Shown here in pieces: positions 31,422-43,000 of a DNA stretch of 64,000 nt (position 1 is the first letter of the stretch; each line of letters starts with the position of its first letter). Below the pieces are notes generated by a model that was not told the origin of the DNA, did not search any database, and saw only the letters and a program-made list of their open reading frames with translations. Source of the stretch: Arthrinium phaeospermum. Taxonomy: Eukaryota; Ascomycota; Sordariomycetes; Amphisphaeriales; Apiosporaceae. The stretch covers positions 1,302,001 to 1,366,000 of the forward strand of contig QYRS01000007.1 of assembly GCA_006503535.1 (NCBI GenBank). The letters run 5' to 3'. Made by a program: the position numbers and the translations under genes.

Positions 31422-33595
31422 TCAAGCATTGAATGCCCGATCAAGGCCACAAACGAGAAGGTCATCCAACTCGGACCAGTTGTCCGGATTGTCTGCAAAC
31501 TTTCGGTGCTTACGCGAAGCAATATGCTGTAGAGTTGCCATGTTAGTCGGTGTTTCTCATTATAAGATAGCATGTAGAGTTCACTTACGTCTTCAAAGTC
31601 TGCAAACTTGTCCTGGCAATTTTCGCAGTAACCAGGTTTGGGGTCACGCTTCTTCGCCGCCTTGACAGCGGCTCGCTTTTCAGCTTGAGCACGCGCCTTG
31701 GCGTCCTCCTCTTCATCCTCCGCGCAGGGAGCAGCGTCGTCAACAACATCCAATACGACTCGACGTGCGGCCGAGCGTGAGGGCCCTTCTGGTCGTGTCA
31801 TCCCGAAGACTGGGGTCAACACTGCCCGCGCGCCGAGAACTAAGATCGTGGGAGCTATTTCTCTGGAGAACCTTTCGTTGCAGACCATGGACTTCCTTGC
31901 TCATCATACCGATGGCTCCAGGTGTTGCAGCTGTGGACGAGATCATCTGTGATCGGATGGCAGACGTAACATTAGACGGCTGAACTCCTGAAGCAACAGG
32001 CTCGCCTCCAAACCCTCGTGGTACCAGCACGGCTTGTGAAGTTGGGGCGGAACTCGAATTTGTTTCCAGGCTTCATCGGGTTGATGAATTCAGTCAGGTG
32101 ACACTAGAGCCTCGGTTTGTGCACTCTCCATCTCACCCAGCGATCGCTTGCCCGTCACCGCCTTGGCCAGGGGTGCCTCTGGAGGTTGCAGAGCCGACTT
32201 GGCATCAGCCGCAGGCTTAGCTGTGACTTGCTTTGGCTTTGGCTTAGGCTTGGGCTTGGCCACCTCCCTGTGGTCGTAATCCCGACGAAAGGACAACGGC
32301 CCAATGGTGCTGTACGGAATTGCGGCCAGTCACCATCGGCTTTGTCCGCCACCTTCTGGTATTCTCGCACCATAATGGGCTTCTGCTTTTCCTCAAAGTC
32401 GTAGATATAGACGTAATATCCCTTGAAGTAGTGGAGCTCCTGGGTTGTTACCGTAGGGTCGCGATCAGAGGGTCCATTGACACGTTCATTCTGCAGGAGC
32501 TGGAGAAGGTTGGGCTCGTGAACCGATCGGGAATCGGTGTGGCTCGTCCTGACGTTCCCGCTCTTCGATCCGCCATAGGCAATGGTCGCACTGATCAGCA
32601 AGTCCTCCTCCAAGAGCATCGACAACATTCTTTGCAGCTTATCCATCGACCAAATCTTCTTGCCCATCTCGCGGGCACGGTGGAGCACATCCATGTTCCT
32701 CTTTGGCCTGGCATCCTGGAGTTGGGTCAAGGGCCGCCGGCTGGGTACCGCGCTGGTGGAAGTTGTGTCGAACAACTTCCTTCTAACTGATGGCGTACCA
32801 TCGGTCACACGGTTCAACAGCGACGGATTGATGGTTTGCACTTGTTCATGCCCATCGTGGATTTCCGTAGCAGCGCTGGCAGCTTCTTCCTCTCGTTGCC
32901 GGGCACTCTTTTCGGGAGGGATCGAGCGGGTCGTTACCACATGCGTGATATCGTTAGAGAAGAACTTGTCCTCGCGCTGTAAGAAGATCCTGGTTAGTGG
33001 ATGGTATGACGTGCTGGTCCAGATGCGGGTTTACTAACAGCTCCGAGTTTCTCGATTTGCCTTCCCAACTTAGCGCGGACCTCGGTAGGGATGTTCTCGA
33101 AATAGAAAACCATTCGCGGAAATCTAGCCCGGTGATGTTCCTTCCATTGCCGGATTCTTCCAGGTCTTTCTCGGTATATTTGCTGGATCTGCTCTCGGTA
33201 TGTTGCGTTTGATGGTGGCCCATCCTCTCTCGTGCCAATCTGCTCTCGTATGTACTGGTGGTGCGCCGTGTCTGCAACGGGACCTGCGGCTTGGCCATTC
33301 GCTTCGAGGGTGAGTTCAGTGGCCGCGGAATGCCCGACTCTAGCATTTGCTTCTTTGCCGGAGGAGGCACTTGCCCGTAGGCTTCCTCTCTTTGCTGGTT
33401 TGCATACGAGCGCTTCTGCTTGGCAGCCGCAAAGGCAGCGGCGGAGCTACGGATGGGCGAATTGGCGACATTTTGATTGTTGGAGAGAGACGGATGGGCG
33501 AATTGGCGACATTTTGATTGTTGGAGAGAGGGATACGTCTGGCTGTTCCCGACATGTTGGTTGACGAAAATCGGGGATAGCGATACTGCTGCCAT
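31422..33595 (-). pseudogene. DBF4: DBF4/Dfp1-like Cdc7-kinase regulatory subunit, multiply disrupted
   Basis: The three DBF4 landmarks are all present. Motif N (BRCT-like) reads QWKEHHRARFPRMVFYFENIP and RQIEKLGA, then after a 62-nt intron (33038-32977) REDKFFSNDITHVVTTR. Motif M reads KPIMVREYQKV and WPQFRTAPLGRCPFV. The C-terminal DBF-type zinc finger is PGYCENCQDKFADFED, joined by another 62-nt intron (31588-31527) to HIASRKHRKFADNPDNW. Dbf4/Dfp1 activates the Cdc7 (Hsk1) kinase that fires replication origins and is normally essential. Yet the frame changes at least five times: between 33260 and 33175, and near 32290, 32092, 32010 and 31745. A 41-bp tandem duplication at 33451-33532 also separates the likely ancestral start at 33555 (MSGTARRIPLSNN) from the rest. 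Residues of the zinc finger and motif M are intact. This is either a decaying second copy or a badly sequenced real gene. Confidence 0.7.
33451..33532. repeat. 41-bp tandem duplication inside the DBF4-like 5' coding region
   Basis: Units 33451-33491 and 33492-33532 agree in their first 39 bases (starting GGATGGGCGAATTGG). The period of 41 is not a multiple of three, so on the minus strand the two copies are read in different frames, SLSNNQNVANSPI in one and SLQQSKCRQFAHP in the other. Confidence 0.93.
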
Positions 33596-34903
33596 ATAAT
33601 TGCCCTATATCATGCTGTGGACGGCTCTTGGGTTAATGTGAAACTATCGACTACTGGGCAGTCGAGAAGGAAAGTCGGGCTCGTATGCCTGTCTGGTCGC
33701 GAGTTCTGAAAACCGTCGAGTAAGTCGTCACTTCGGGGGTTGATGCAAAAACACAACCAATGAACACACTAGGTGTTACGGGAGATGGTGAGAGCCGGGG
33801 GCGTGTTTGTTGCCTGCTATTGGTGGAGACCCAAACACGTCAGTTTTTTGGTATCTAGCAGCGGAGCCAGTATCAGAGACTCAAGATAGAGGTCGAGTAT
33901 AGCATTGATGGAAGAAAAGCCATACCAGAGTTAAAAAGGCTTAAGCTGCAGATTCACAAACTGCAGCTGCCAGTTTGGGGCAGAGTGGTCGTCGAGGTTA
34001 ATAAACTTGAATAAGTTCTGCTGTTGCTGATTTTGGGGGAGGGGCAAGGGAGTTTGTAGCGTGGCCGGGTCGAGCGGTGGAAGGCTGGCGGGTTGGCTGG
34101 ATGGAGTACGCGAAGCGTGACACACACACGCTCTGGTTGGGTGCCGGAAACACGACCAAGAAACCGAGAATTAAGAGGGCATTAGAGGTCCTGCAGCGAA
34201 ATAAATTATGGGAGAGCTGGTCAATGGCCAAAACGACACGAGATGCACCTGGTTTGCCGGGTTAGTGAGGTCGTGGTCGATAGAGGCAACTGCCTTAACA
34301 CAAGAGGTGATTCTCCGGTTGGGTGTGGTTGCAAGACAAGCAGGCAAAGCAGCAGGAGGAAGAGCGATTGATTTGCGCCAGAAAGCCTGGACTGTTGCTG
34401 CCGTGACTAGAACTTGGCGCTAAGGCCATAAATTAATCAGCGATCCTCTTCAATAATAATAACATTGCACGGGCCGCCCGTACTGCCAAAGAGCAAAAAC
34501 CTCCCCCACCCGCTCCACTGAATTGCACGCGACACTGCAGCACAGCAACCAGCCCGAGCTGGCCGGAACGGGAAACCTGGGCCAGAAAAAAAGTGATCGT
34601 GGGCGGCATCGTCATCGTTCCATCTACGCTCTCTCCGCTACTGGACCTGCGATCTGATCTGGAAATAGCATTGATGTTTTGATTGCCCTCGTTCGCAATT
34701 GTCCGTCCGTGTCGCAGGCGCATTTCGAGTGTTGTTATTAGTGTTTATTCGTAGCAGTTTCGCTTGGTCGTCTAGGAATTACTTGTGTTATTCTCCTGCG
34801 CTGTTTCTCTCTCTCTGCGTTGGTCTGCCTGGGCTTTCCTGCTGAATACCTAGCGATGAGGCCCGTACCCCAGTGACCCTGTGTTACATCACTCTTTTAC
34901 GAT
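33596..34903. promoter_or_regulatory. divergent promoter region, DBF4-like / ICP55
   Basis: 1.3 kb between two divergent genes. The last 150 bases before 34904 are CT-rich, as in many fungal 5' leaders. I see no coding sequence that I can support. Confidence 0.45.
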
Positions 34904-36432
34904 ATGAAGCTGGCAAGGCTGCCGGCATCGTCATGGCGCCAACTTGGCTTCCAAGCCAGGCGGCATGCTTCAAGCCTCCCGTCCTGCCATCGTGCCAGAG
35001 TTTCTGCGCCGGTGCAGCCACCTCAGATACAGTTTCCGACGTCTTCGGCCGTACTCCCGCTGCCCTGCTGCCCTGTCGCTCATACTCGACATCCACGGTT
35101 CCGGCCTCCAATGTGCTCTTCGGCCAGCCCGTTCATGAAACACATCCTCATATACTTGCGCCGGGCGAGCTTACACCTGGCATAACTGCCCAAGAGTACC
35201 ACGACCGTCGCGCACGACTCATAGCCTCTCTGCCGCCCAATTCTGCCGTCCTCTTGCCCTCGGCCGATATCCAGTTCAAGTCGGGTGCGGTCTTCCACGC
35301 TTTCCGCCAGGATACCGCTTTTCTCTACCTGACCGGCTTCTCCGAGCCCGAATCACTTGCCCTTCTTGTTAAGACCGACGACGACTACATCTTCCATCTG
35401 TGGTGCCGCCCCAAGAACCCCAAGCAGGAACAGTGGTATGGGCCATGGAGTGGCATTGATGCGGCTCGCGACGTGTGGAACGCCGACGAAGCCAGGGATA
35501 TAGGCCGTATCGAGTACGAGCTTGGCACCGCTCTGAAGGACGTGAAGAAGATCTACACAGATGCCGAAATAACAAAGCACGGTGTTCCTAGCAAACTAGG
35601 CAACACGCTACGTACTGCTGCGCCAAATGCCGGCATCACACCATTGAGGCCGGCACTCAATCCCTTGCGCGCCATCAAGTCGCCTGCCGAAATCGCTTGT
35701 ATGCGCCATGCTGGCCAGGCATCAGGACGTGCTCTCACCAATGCTATGCGTCAGCCATGGCGGTACGAGAAGGATCTTGCGTCCTTTCTCGAGTACGAAT
35801 ATCACAAAGCAGGCCTAGAGGGATCAGCATACATCCCCGTCGTAGCTGGTGGGCAAAAGGCTTTGCTCATTCACTACGTACTGAACAATGGACATCTGAA
35901 CGAAGACGAATTCGTCCTCGTCGATGCAGGTGGGGAGTACGGCACATATATCACTGACATCACGCGCACATGGCCCGCCAATGGCAAGTTCTCGCCCGCG
36001 CAAAAGGATTTGTACGAGGCGGTGCTTTCAGCGCAAAGGCACAGCATTAGCCTTTGCAGGGAAAATGCAGGCACCACCCTAGACAAATTGCATTCGGTCA
36101 CAGAAACCTCCCTAAGAGATAACCTGCGACAGCTGGGTTTTGACGTGGGAAGTAACCGGATGGATACCCTCTTCCCGCACCACGTGGGCCATTACATCGG
36201 GCTTGATGTGCATGATGTACCGGGGTATTCCAGAGGCACTACCTTGAGAGACGGCCATTGCATCACCATCGAGCCAGGCGTCTACGTGCCTGACGACGAT
36301 AGATGGCCGGAAGCCTTTAGAGGCATGGGTATCAGAATCGAAGATAGCGTGGCTGTGGGCGAGGAGCACCCCTATGTTCTCACCACTGAGGCAGTAAAGG
36401 AGGTCGTTGACATCGAAGCTTTAAGGGATTAG
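34904..36432 (+). CDS. ICP55: mitochondrial intermediate-cleaving peptidase Icp55 (M24 aminopeptidase P family)
   Basis: Metallopeptidase that removes one residue after processing of mitochondrial presequences. From about 35087 the frame is continuous: an N-terminal AMP-N domain (NVLFGQPVHETHPHIL, ITAQEYHDRRARL, AFRQDTAFLYLTGF), then the M24 pita-bread domain. All five metal ligands are visible: two Asp in VLVDAGGEYGTYITDITRTW, His in HHVGHYIGLDVHD, Glu in CITIEPGVYV and Glu in GIRIEDSV. Upstream, the ATG at 34904 begins a convincing mitochondrial targeting peptide (MKLARLPASSWRQLGFQARR) but in a different frame; one missing base between about 34990 and 35085 would join the two. The alternative in-frame ATG at 34933 gives a leader with little targeting character. 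The catalytic part is certain; the N-terminus is not. Confidence 0.88.
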
Positions 36433-37144
36433 TAAGGGATACTAGCGTCTCTAGACGATGACATGAGAGGGATTGTATAGACGGGGAGTTGACGTGTATA
36501 AACTATATACTGCATCTTGCAGTGCCCCTGTATATAACAATGATGAGTGTATGAAACAGAACGGCATGTAAATTATTAGCTTTTGGCTCACGGCGCAGCT
36601 CTTGGCAGCCGCATTGTAGCCATTTTATACCATGATGATGACATACAGAAATACACGAACTTAGAAATGAAATACAGGGAAGTCTCAAACAAAGCGGATA
36701 GATCAGGTTCTTTAATAGAATTGCTTACCTATGTAGTCAAGACCAGTTTGATTCCAATCCCTGACACCTACTTATTGAAGCTCATAGTCAGCCGAAGATC
36801 ATCAGCTACTTAAGAGTGTGCATGTATGGCTGTAGCATGGGTCAAACATCTAACATCGGCATATGTACATTGCGACGCAGAGATAGGTAGTGGATGGTGC
36901 GACACAGGAATGCGTCCCCGCGTCATTATTTTCTTCGTCGATCTAATGAAATGGCATCACCTCGGCACGGCAGGGGTCCGCTCCATGATCCACATCGCCG
37001 ATGGCAGAACCACATACGCTTGCACGCAACGACGGTACCCATCTCTTCCATAGGTACTAGACGAACATTACATCACTGTTTATTACGGTATCCGAATCCA
37101 TTTCCTCAACTACTCTCTATTATACCAAGCGCCAGGCTCCCAAG
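36433..37144. other. intergenic
   Basis: This is the 3' flank of ICP55 and the promoter of the dehydrogenase gene, moderately AT-rich. I see no gene. Confidence 0.5.
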
Positions 37145-38083
37145 ATGAAGTTCGATTTCGACAAGGACATCCCGGACCTCTCCGGCAAGGTCATCTTCGT
37201 GACGGGTGGCAACGTCGGTCTGGGCAAGGAAACCATCTATCAGCTATCCAAGCACAAGCCCGCACACATCTACCTGGCCGCCCGCAGCGCCGCCAGGGCC
37301 CAAGATGCGATCAAGGACATCCAGCAGCGCGCGCCCAACGCGGCCCCCATCACCTTCATTGAGTGCGACCTGACGTCGTTCGACAGCATCAAGGCCGCCG
37401 CCGCGAACTTCCTCTCGCAGGCCAGCGAGCTGCACATCCTCATCAACAACGCCGGCATCATGGCGTGCCCCGCGGACGTGACCAAGGAAGGCTACGAGAT
37501 CCAGTTCGGCACCAACCACATGGGCCACGCGCTGCTGACGAAGCTGCTACTGCCGACGCTGCTCGCGACGGCCGAGAAAGCCCCCACGGCGGGTGACGTG
37601 CGCATCGTTAGCCTGTCGTCCATGGGCGAGGCCTTCGCCGCCAAGGACCCATACGCCGGCGGCGACGACGCCCACCTCAAGAGCGACATGGCCGCCCTGT
37701 CGACCTGGGTCCGCTACGGCAACAGCAAGCTGGCCAACGTGCACCACTCGCGGGCCCTCGCGCAGCGCTACCCCTCGCTCCGCTGCGTCGCCGTGCACCC
37801 GGGCGCCGTGCGCACGGAGCTGACGCGCGGGCCGCTGGCCAGCTACGCCGCCTTCTCCCTCATCATGGGCCCGCTGCACTGGCTGGCCAACCAGTTCTTC
37901 CTCGTCGACGTGGCCGAGGGCGCCAAGAACCAGGTCTGGGCCGCCGTCGGCCCCGACGCCCAGTCCGGCCACTTCTACTACCCCGTCGCCGTCGACGGCA
38001 AGGCCTCGGCGCAGGCCAAGGACGCGAAGCTGTGCGAGCAGCTGTGGGCCTGGACGGAGAAGGAGTTGGAGGCGCATGCATGA
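37145..38083 (+). CDS. short-chain dehydrogenase/reductase
   Basis: A single-exon, 312-aa SDR of the retinol-dehydrogenase/WW-oxidoreductase-like group. The Rossmann cofactor motif TGGNVGLG is at residues 20-27, with an acidic-capped CDLTSFDS near 74-81, NNAG at 101-104, the catalytic Ser region VSLSSMG near 155-161, and the YGNSK catalytic Tyr-Lys pair at 191-195, followed by HPGAVRTEL. The Arg in AARS after strand 2 suggests NADP(H) preference. No signal peptide is present. The substrate is unknown. Third positions are strongly GC-rich. Confidence 0.92.
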   Translation: MKFDFDKDIPDLSGKVIFVTGGNVGLGKETIYQLSKHKPAHIYLAARSAARAQDAIKDIQQRAPNAAPITFIECDLTSFDSIKAAAANFLSQASELHILINNAGIMACPADVTKEGYEIQFGTNHMGHALLTKLLLPTLLATAEKAPTAGDVRIVSLSSMGEAFAAKDPYAGGDDAHLKSDMAALSTWVRYGNSKLANVHHSRALAQRYPSLRCVAVHPGAVRTELTRGPLASYAAFSLIMGPLHWLANQFFLVDVAEGAKNQVWAAVGPDAQSGHFYYPVAVDGKASAQAKDAKLCEQLWAWTEKELEAHA

Positions 38084-38829
38084 TCTCTTCCCTCCCTCTC
38101 CCCCGGGATCCGCATGTGACTTCAGCTATCATGTCATTTTCACTACATGCGCCTTGAGTCTGCCTCGAATTGATGTGAGACAGTCTTTGTAAAAGAGGAA
38201 AGCTATCAAGCTTCCGATGTAATTGGCGTCGAATTAGATGGGATCCAAGATATAGAAATAAATTTCCGCTTACTCTGTGCCACTTGTGCTTTTTGTCCCT
38301 GCATGTCATCCATGCAAGGCATACAGGGTTACAGCAAGGTAGGACTGACCAACCAACAACATTGAGATTATGCCGTAATCAACACATCAAGCATCGTTTA
38401 TTTTTTCGCGATTTAGAAGGGAAATATGTTTATAGTGATCGTTTACTGAAGCATACAGAACAGAAAGAGAGGAAGAGAGAGAAGAGCACGCCAGGCCTTG
38501 TGTACTTGGCCAAGAATGTCCCAATTGCCTGTCACACGATATGTAGAACTCCTTGCTTCCAGAGTCCATATCCCATTGAAGACATGGTTTTCCGGTCCTA
38601 ATGCTGAAAGATTTCTTGATCTTTCAACCGGCCGAAAGACCCAATGCGAAATGACTACTCTGCGCATCATTACGAGACGCCATGGAGGGAATGTGCTCGT
38701 GATGCAAAGACGCTTGCCGTTTGGACTCTATACGAGGGATTGGACCGAGATAGTAAGCCCATATCCCAATCCAATCGTTCACATTAATATACAGCTTGGG
38801 TTTATTTGATGAAGAGTATTAGCCATCAT
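38084..38829. other. convergent 3' flanks
   Basis: This lies between the dehydrogenase and the dead GH35 gene on the opposite strand. I see no supported gene. Confidence 0.5.
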
Positions 38830-40073
38830 CTACGAGCAGTTACTGCAGTCCGGATCTGGATTGTTCTTCCAAGTCCTCCTGGCAACAACCTTCGCAACCC
38901 GATGGGACGCCACGGGCTCCAACTCGAGCACGAGCACCTCGTTCTCTTCACCCTGCTTGAGGTAGACCCCTGGCAAGAACAACTCCTGCTGCGGCCCGAT
39001 CGTCCAGTACCTCCCCATGTTGTGGCCATTCACGAACGCCACGCCCTTGACACCACCAGGCAGCTGCAAGGACGTGTCGGCCACCATCCCCGAATTGGTC
39101 GTCATGAAGGTCTGCACGGGCTTGGCGTCGGCGGCGCTGTTGCCGAACGCCCAGCTCGTGCGCCGTGGAACATGAGGATGCTGATGTGGTTTTGTTGGTG
39201 TACAGCTTCGTGCCCGGCAAGTTCGTCCTGGCCATGCCAGTCAGCGCCCGCAGGTAGTTCATATCGCTGCCCACGTAGCCGTACTCGTTCTCTATCTAGA
39301 CGATGAGGGTGGGGCCCCCATTGGTGATCATGTACGGCTTGACCTGCGCGCCCACCTGTGCCATGTACCCGGACGTCATGTTCAGGAACGGCGGGTTGTG
39401 CGAGCAGATCTTGACTCTGGAGAGCTGCGATACCCACCCCGGGATGCCGCCCCAGTCGCGATCGGCGCACATGTAAGGGCCCGGTTATAGCACGACTTTC
39501 AAGCTGGCATCCTGGATCTCCTAGAACCACGCCACGACGTCGCTTCGGTCCGTGAAATCGAACTACCCCGGATCCTTCTTGGTGTTCAGTCCCATCGCCT
39601 TGGCCATGTGAAGCAGCTGGCCCCAGTAGGCCCGCGGCACGCGCTGGGGATCGATCTGGCCGCCGATTATCTAGTGCTTCTGCCCGTTAACGTAGAAGGT
39701 GCTCTTGTCCCACGAGAAGGTACCACTGCCGCTTGGTACAGCCAAATTCGTAGTCGATGTCAGAGGCCGCGGGACGCTCGTGCTCGCCGGGGCGCTTGAT
39801 AGTGGCTTGGCCGACGTAGTCTGCTGGGCTGACCCTATAGAATGCGTCAGTCGTGCGTGTCCTGATGAGACTGCCGCGATATACGCTCATCAGGGGAAGG
39901 GAGAGCTCACCTGCTATACAATGCGAATACCACTCGTTCTGGTATGTGCAGACCGCACCGGACACGCATGTTGTCTGCCTCGTCCAAGCCTGGCCGCCAC
40001 ACTGCCCCCACATACTTTGCTGGGTCGAAGCACCTATCACCAGAATGGCGAGGGACCCGAGATTAACCTTCAT
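38830..40073 (-). pseudogene. CBM1-GH35 beta-galactosidase pseudogene
   Basis: On the minus strand, exon 1 (40073-39911) encodes a signal peptide ([14 protein letters not shown]) and a fungal cellulose-binding module with the classic pattern [12 protein letters not shown]...TTCVSGAVC...NEWYSHC. A 76-nt intron (GTGAGC...TCTATAG) leads into a Ser/Thr/Pro linker and the GH35 barrel start [30 protein letters not shown] and AKAMGLN. Five stops occur in one frame at 39671-39673, 39563-39565, 39521-39523, 39485-39487 and 39296-39298; the last replaces the Gln of VQIENEYG beside the proton-donor Glu. The segment with the nucleophile Glu is absent, and the sequence resumes in another frame near 39117 with the C-terminal block [19 protein letters not shown]. 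About 370 codons remain of a family usually near 1000. Four stops sit where Gln (CAG) is plausible, so C-to-T change is a good guess. It cannot make active enzyme. Confidence 0.85.
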
Positions 40074-43000
40074 GTTAATGCACGTTAGATGCAGAGCAAC
40101 CTGGTACACTGTTGATCCCATATGTTTTCAAGCCAGGCCAACCTTGAAGTTACTCGTAGCATGTGCTTCAATGTTCTTATACCAGTCCCCCCCCCCTCTC
40201 TCTCTCTCTCGCCACGGCCTCTGAATCCTCTTAAGTACTAACTGTGCAGATTCACTATGATCTCACGGGTGGTCTCTAGCTGCTACCCTAGGTCGTATTG
40301 ATGGCATGGAAGCTGTGCGAGGTGTACGAGAATGAGAATAAAGGTCACTTCACTCAACCAGTGATTCGCCACCAATAATAACAGAAACAATCGCAGACAC
40401 GACATCTGTTCGATGTTCCATCAATGCCATTCGAGCGTTCAATATCTTCAACTTGACCCGCATTGCAACGTCGGTTTATGTTTCTTAATATGTCTTGGAA
40501 CACATGGGTCGACTTTGGGCTTCGCGCCTTACGACCTTACGATCAAGAGGCCGAATTGGAATTATGCAATCTATAAGCATCTAGGGCCTGGTCATTCGTG
40601 CAGTTTGCCATGTCTCCACCACTTCTAGTCGGTATCATGCTCACTCTCTTGTGTTGAATGAAGAAGAGCATATGGACAACGGATACACCATGTGCACTGT
40701 TCCATTCCAAGCCCGTCCGAGTTGACGAATACTAAATAGAATCCGAATGGCCATGTCCGAAGCATGGAGTCTGTTTTGGAGGCCCGGTGTTCAAGCTCGG
40801 CCGAGTCCATGTTTCCGGAGAGGGGAAATGCCAAAAAACGTGCAAGTACCTACCGGATCTTGCCTCGGTGTAGAGAAACCGCGCAAGCTGGCACGAAGAA
40901 AAAGAGCAACGCAACGTGGCGGCTTTGTTTGGACATGGGCCATCCCACGCATGTATGATGTCTCGACTCTGCAGCTCCAGACTCAAATTCCGCTGAAATA
41001 GACAGGGTAGCTGCCGCTAGAACATGGGGGCGTTCGTTTTGCCGGACCGAACTGTCGTGGGAAGCTCGGGTCGTACTGCATATCGCGACACGGCATACGT
41101 ACCTGCGGAAAGCCAGTCGGTATTCCTGGAATACGATGTTTCCTCCCGACTTTCCGTCCGGCCGGGAATCCACAGATGCCGCGGACGGTCTTATGGCCGG
41201 TCCTCCAAGTGGGTGAGATTTGTGGCGATAACTTGTTGAGACCGGCACTAGCTGAGCATAAGTCCTCCTAGATTGAGTCGAGCATAAGCGTATATTCCGG
41301 AGGCGCAATGTGCTGCCGCCACCCAAGCCCGTGTTCTCGACGTTGCGGTGGCTGCCCGCGACAGAAAGCTTGCGCCTCCTATGCAATTGGGCGTTCCGCG
41401 CGTATCAATACGGGCGAGAGATTGTAACACATATAGGATTCGGATGTCACAAGTGGGACTGCAGGATGGGATGCAGGGCTTGCCGACCGTACCCGGCCCG
41501 GTCACGATGTAGTGGCACAGTCAGACAGCATAGATAAAGGTATTAGTCGTACTACGGCAGATGCGCCTCTGGGGATTGCTTGAGTCGATATAATTTTTCA
41601 CCGTATTCGAGTCGTTCTTGGCCTTGGGTTTCATTGCGAATACTCCGTACCGAACGTATGAATGCGCCCACACTCTCGGCCCCCCTAGTGGGAGGCGGGG
41701 GGCAACGGATGAGAAAAAGCAAGGCACATTTTTTGATACTTTGAGATGCACATGTGTACCTTGCTACATAAGAAGCTTGACAGATAGTCCAAAACGCCAT
41801 TAATAGCTGACTGACGTCCCTCAATCTCTCGGAAGTTCCTCTCTCTTCTCAGTAAACGATGCGCCGTGACTCGTAAGTAGATTCAAAACACCAAATGAGC
41901 TCTGAGGCACCGGGCGAGCGTCTGAATGTCATGTGCAAGTCTCATGTAGTTGTATTAACCTTGGTGGTCCTGTCTTGGCCGGCTTACACAGCACATGTGC
42001 AATATGCCGAGCGTGATCTGTGGAATGTGGGATGTTGCTTGTTGGTGGGTAACCTCACTCACTTCCTCCCGTTTGCATTGATGCTAATCAATGAGAGCCG
42101 CATGGCCAAATTGGGCCTGTACTTGCAGCAAATAGTGTGCAATAACACATACGCCTTCTCGACGAGGGGGTAGGTACTGAGTGATACTCATGCTGCCGTC
42201 ACCGACACGACACAGAATGGCGGTTTCAAACACGCGCAACCGGAGAAAGGGGGCATTTGGGCGCAAACATGGAGAGATGAAGTCGAGCTACGGGTTCGGG
42301 AACTTAATAGCACCCCGAGCCCGAGACCAATCCCAACGACCGCAGCTAAAATTGTCAGTGCAGGCCTCATTGGGCCAGGCGGCCCACAGACCCGGGTAGT
42401 TATGGGGGTCGGCTGCCGGATCGGAAAACCCTCATCATCATGCCATTCCACCTTTTGCATTTCAACCCTCATCTGCGGTCTGTTACAGCTAGCCTTGAGC
42501 CACGCAGTATCGATCGAGCTGAGCGGGCGGCGTGCGGACTTCGGGGCAACCTTTTCAGTTTCTGACAGGAGAGCTGGGTTGATCGTACCATGTGGTTATC
42601 GTCAGCGTACGGAGACGTGGCAGTACATTATGTAAGTATTGGGATACATGTCCATACGAATCAGTGTCTAGCGCTCCGGACTATCTGCACGTTACGGAGT
42701 AGTTTCTAGTACTACTGTATGTTGGATGCACTGCTTAGCGGCCTGTCTTTAAAGTTAAGTTCTGGCTTGCATCTGTACGACTTACAAGTTACGCCCCGAA
42801 GGCACGGATCTTATGCGACAATAGTTTCACTAAAAGCACTGATTGACAGGTTCGTTCGCATGCCCAACTGCACGCGGCTGGCCCGTCACCCCCAATCTGC
42901 GGCCGGAAGTATGTCTCGAACAAGATGAACTCATACCGACAGGTTCAATAAAAAGGTATGTAGGCGTCGTAACCAGCAGCCATTACGGAGAGAACAGGAG

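Noticed and set aside
41895..42173. 92-codon hydrophobic reading frame
   Set aside because: No homology, no clear signal-peptide layout and no conserved context; likely chance.
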